From Methylomarinovum caldicuralii (GTDB lineage Bacteria > Pseudomonadota > Gammaproteobacteria > Methylococcales > Methylothermaceae), in NCBI RefSeq assembly GCF_033126985.1, contig NZ_AP024714.1, forward strand, positions 1,408,990 to 1,472,989: a stretch of DNA of 64,000 nucleotides. The letters run 5' to 3'. The position numbers and the translations under genes are program-made. Positions 62,591-64,000 of the stretch are shown piece after piece. Under the pieces are notes generated by a model, which ran no database searches, had not been told where the DNA came from, and saw nothing but the letters and a program-made list of their open reading frames with translations. Positions within the stretch are counted from its first letter, which is position 1; each line of letters opens with the position of its first letter.

Positions 62591-63792
62591 TGATGCGTCT
62601 GTTTTTCCTCCCGCTGCTACTGCTTCTGACGGGCTGCCAATCCACAGGGGCCGGTTTCAGCAATCTGGTGTCGGGTACGATTGACCTGGTCACCGGCGCA
62701 GACTCTGCCGAGGAACCGCCCCGGGAACTGGTGGCCGTCACCCCAGAGCTTCGCATCGAGACGGTGTGGGACGAGGATGTCGGCGCCGGCGACGGCGGTT
62801 ACCGGCTGGCACTGGCCCCGGCGGTGGCGGACGAAACCGTCTATGCCGCCGATCACGAAGGGCGCGTTGCCGGCTTGCGCCTTGCCGACGGGGAGGAAAT
62901 CCTGGCGCTGGAGGGGGACCGCCCGCTGTCGGCCGGTCCTGCCGTCAGCGCCACCATCCTGCTGCTGGGTACCAGCGAGGCCGAGGTGCTGGCCCTGGAG
63001 CGGGAAACCGGCCGGCAGCGCTGGATCGCCCAGGTGTCCAGCGAGGTGTTGGCCAGACCGGCGGTGGCCGAGGGAATCGTCGTGGTTCACACCAATGACG
63101 GCGCCGTGTTCGCCCTGGCGGAAGACAGCGGCCGGCGCCTGTGGAGCTACGGCAAGGCGGTCAGCCGTCTGTCGCTGCGGGGCGTGGCACCGCCGGTCAT
63201 CGCCGACGACACCGTCCTGATCGGTTTCGCCAACGGCCGTATGGCGGCGCTGCGCCTCGGTGACGGCAAGCTGATCTGGGAACGCCAGCTGGCCATCCCG
63301 ACGGGACTTTCGGAAATGGAAAGGGTGGTGGACATCAATGCTGCCCCCGCGGTCCGCAGCGGGATGCTGTACGCGACGGCTTTCCACGGCGGCGTCATCG
63401 CCGCCTCCCTGGTGGATGGCGAGGTCATCTGGCGCAACACCGACATCGTCGCCGACTCGACCCCGGCGGTGAGCTGGCGTTACGTCTTCGTCACCGACAC
63501 CGAAGGCAACGTCTGGGGCTTGGACGAAACCACCGGCCGCGCCTACTGGAAACAGGACGCCTTCTATCACCGTGAGGTGACCGCTCCGGTCGTCTATGGC
63601 GACTTCATCGCCGTCGGCGACTACAAGGGCTACGTGCACTTCCTGGCCCAGGAGGACGGCCGCCAGCTCGGGCGCGTCCGGGTCGCCAGAAGCCCCATCC
63701 GCGCGCCGCTGGTGGTGGCCGGAGATTATTTGATCGTCTATGCCGGCAATGGCGATTTGACCGTTTTGAAAGCCGAACCTAAAGATGAATAA
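62590..63792 (+). CDS. bamB: Outer-membrane protein assembly factor BamB
   Basis: Beta-propeller lipoprotein of the BAM complex that inserts outer-membrane proteins. At 400 residues it is full length. The signal peptide [13 protein letters not shown] contains the lipobox. PQQ-like propeller blades follow ([56 protein letters not shown]). ATG 62590 overlaps the yfgM stop; a second ATG follows directly. It overlaps der by 8 bases. Confidence 0.95.
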   Translation: MMRLFFLPLLLLLTGCQSTGAGFSNLVSGTIDLVTGADSAEEPPRELVAVTPELRIETVWDEDVGAGDGGYRLALAPAVADETVYAADHEGRVAGLRLADGEEILALEGDRPLSAGPAVSATILLLGTSEAEVLALERETGRQRWIAQVSSEVLARPAVAEGIVVVHTNDGAVFALAEDSGRRLWSYGKAVSRLSLRGVAPPVIADDTVLIGFANGRMAALRLGDGKLIWERQLAIPTGLSEMERVVDINAAPAVRSGMLYATAFHGGVIAASLVDGEVIWRNTDIVADSTPAVSWRYVFVTDTEGNVWGLDETTGRAYWKQDAFYHREVTAPVVYGDFIAVGDYKGYVHFLAQEDGRQLGRVRVARSPIRAPLVVAGDYLIVYAGNGDLTVLKAEPKDE

Positions 63793-64000
63793 GTCGCTTC
63801 CCGTGGTCGCCCTGGTGGGACGTCCCAACGTGGGAAAATCCACGCTGTTCAACTGGCTGACCCAGTCCCGCGACGCCTTGGTGGCTGACTACCCCGGGCT
63901 GACCCGTGACCGGCACTACGGCCGCTGCCGCCGGGGATCGCGGGAATTTCTGGTAGTGGACACCGGCGGCGTCGCCGACACCGCGGAAACGGTGGACCAG
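63785..64000 (+). CDS. der: GTPase Der (3' end outside window)
   Basis: First 72 codons of the tandem-GTPase Der, required for 50S subunit maturation. ATG 63785 lies within the end of bamB. The first G domain shows the P-loop [18 protein letters not shown], switch [12 protein letters not shown] and G3 VDTGGV. The second G domain and KH-like domain are beyond the window. Confidence 0.96.
   Translation, partial: MNKSLPVVALVGRPNVGKSTLFNWLTQSRDALVADYPGLTRDRHYGRCRRGSREFLVVDTGGVADTAETVDQ

Overview
The window is a GC-rich (about two-thirds G+C, judged by eye), densely coding stretch of a bacterial chromosome. Gene content points to a gammaproteobacterial methanotroph or methylotroph. It has tetrahydromethanopterin (H4MPT) C1 genes (mch, fae, a beta-RFAP synthase), a methylofuran-type biosynthesis set, a malyl-CoA lyase/malate thiokinase module of the serine cycle, and gammaproteobacterial housekeeping genes (infB-rbfA-truB-rpsO-pnp, tgt-yajC-secDF, rlmN-pilF-hisS-yfgM-bamB-der). 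A Methylococcaceae or Methylothermaceae member is my inference; no 16S rRNA gene is present to test it.

Layout. 1-5540: translation and RNA-decay operon ending in a strong terminator. 5544-14475 (minus): one compact run encoding an adaptor, ABC ATPase and two permeases of MacB type, followed by a PAS-GAF hybrid histidine kinase, an HDOD protein and a REC-GGDEF protein. 14510-15838: a methyltransferase, a small membrane protein and a DUF4258/DUF2283 pair whose first member is a remnant. 15843-21873: an N-type ATPase operon in the order beta-epsilon-Q-a-c-b-alpha-gamma, without atpR. 21875-27945: moeA, an anchored protein of unknown function, a GGDEF/EAL protein and a beta-barrel gene with a frameshifted 3' end. 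27999-36938: tgt-yajC-secD-secF, suhB, trmJ-cysE, then iscR-cysteine desulfurase-iscA without iscU. 37017-39332: TonB-dependent receptor. 39398-39696: a candidate small RNA and two tRNAs. 39722-44058: RND adaptor and pump.

44095-54184 is the C1 cofactor region: beta-RFAP synthase, ATP-grasp, mch, a second ATP-grasp, a CitG-like protein, fae, a HisA-like protein on the opposite strand, an MfnD-like ATP-grasp, an MfnF-like protein, pabB and an MfnE-like kinase. The genes fit together. PabB makes aminodeoxychorismate toward pABA, beta-RFAP synthase commits pABA to H4MPT, the Mfn-like enzymes probably build methylofuran, and Fae and Mch use H4MPT to oxidise formaldehyde. 55133-58170 (minus) holds mcl-mtkA-mtkB for carbon assimilation. 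The window ends in housekeeping genes and a truncated der.

The most notable non-routine signals are the N-ATPase lacking AtpR with an altered rotor subunit and an Arg in the alpha P-loop, a candidate small RNA with an anti-Shine-Dalgarno stretch, a highly structured repeat with a partial second copy 25 kb away, a single amber codon separating HDOD from REC-GGDEF, two divergent genes whose start codons overlap, and a near-consensus promoter inside a gene upstream of mch. No CRISPR array, insertion sequence or phage was seen. No gene-free stretch exceeds 300 bases.
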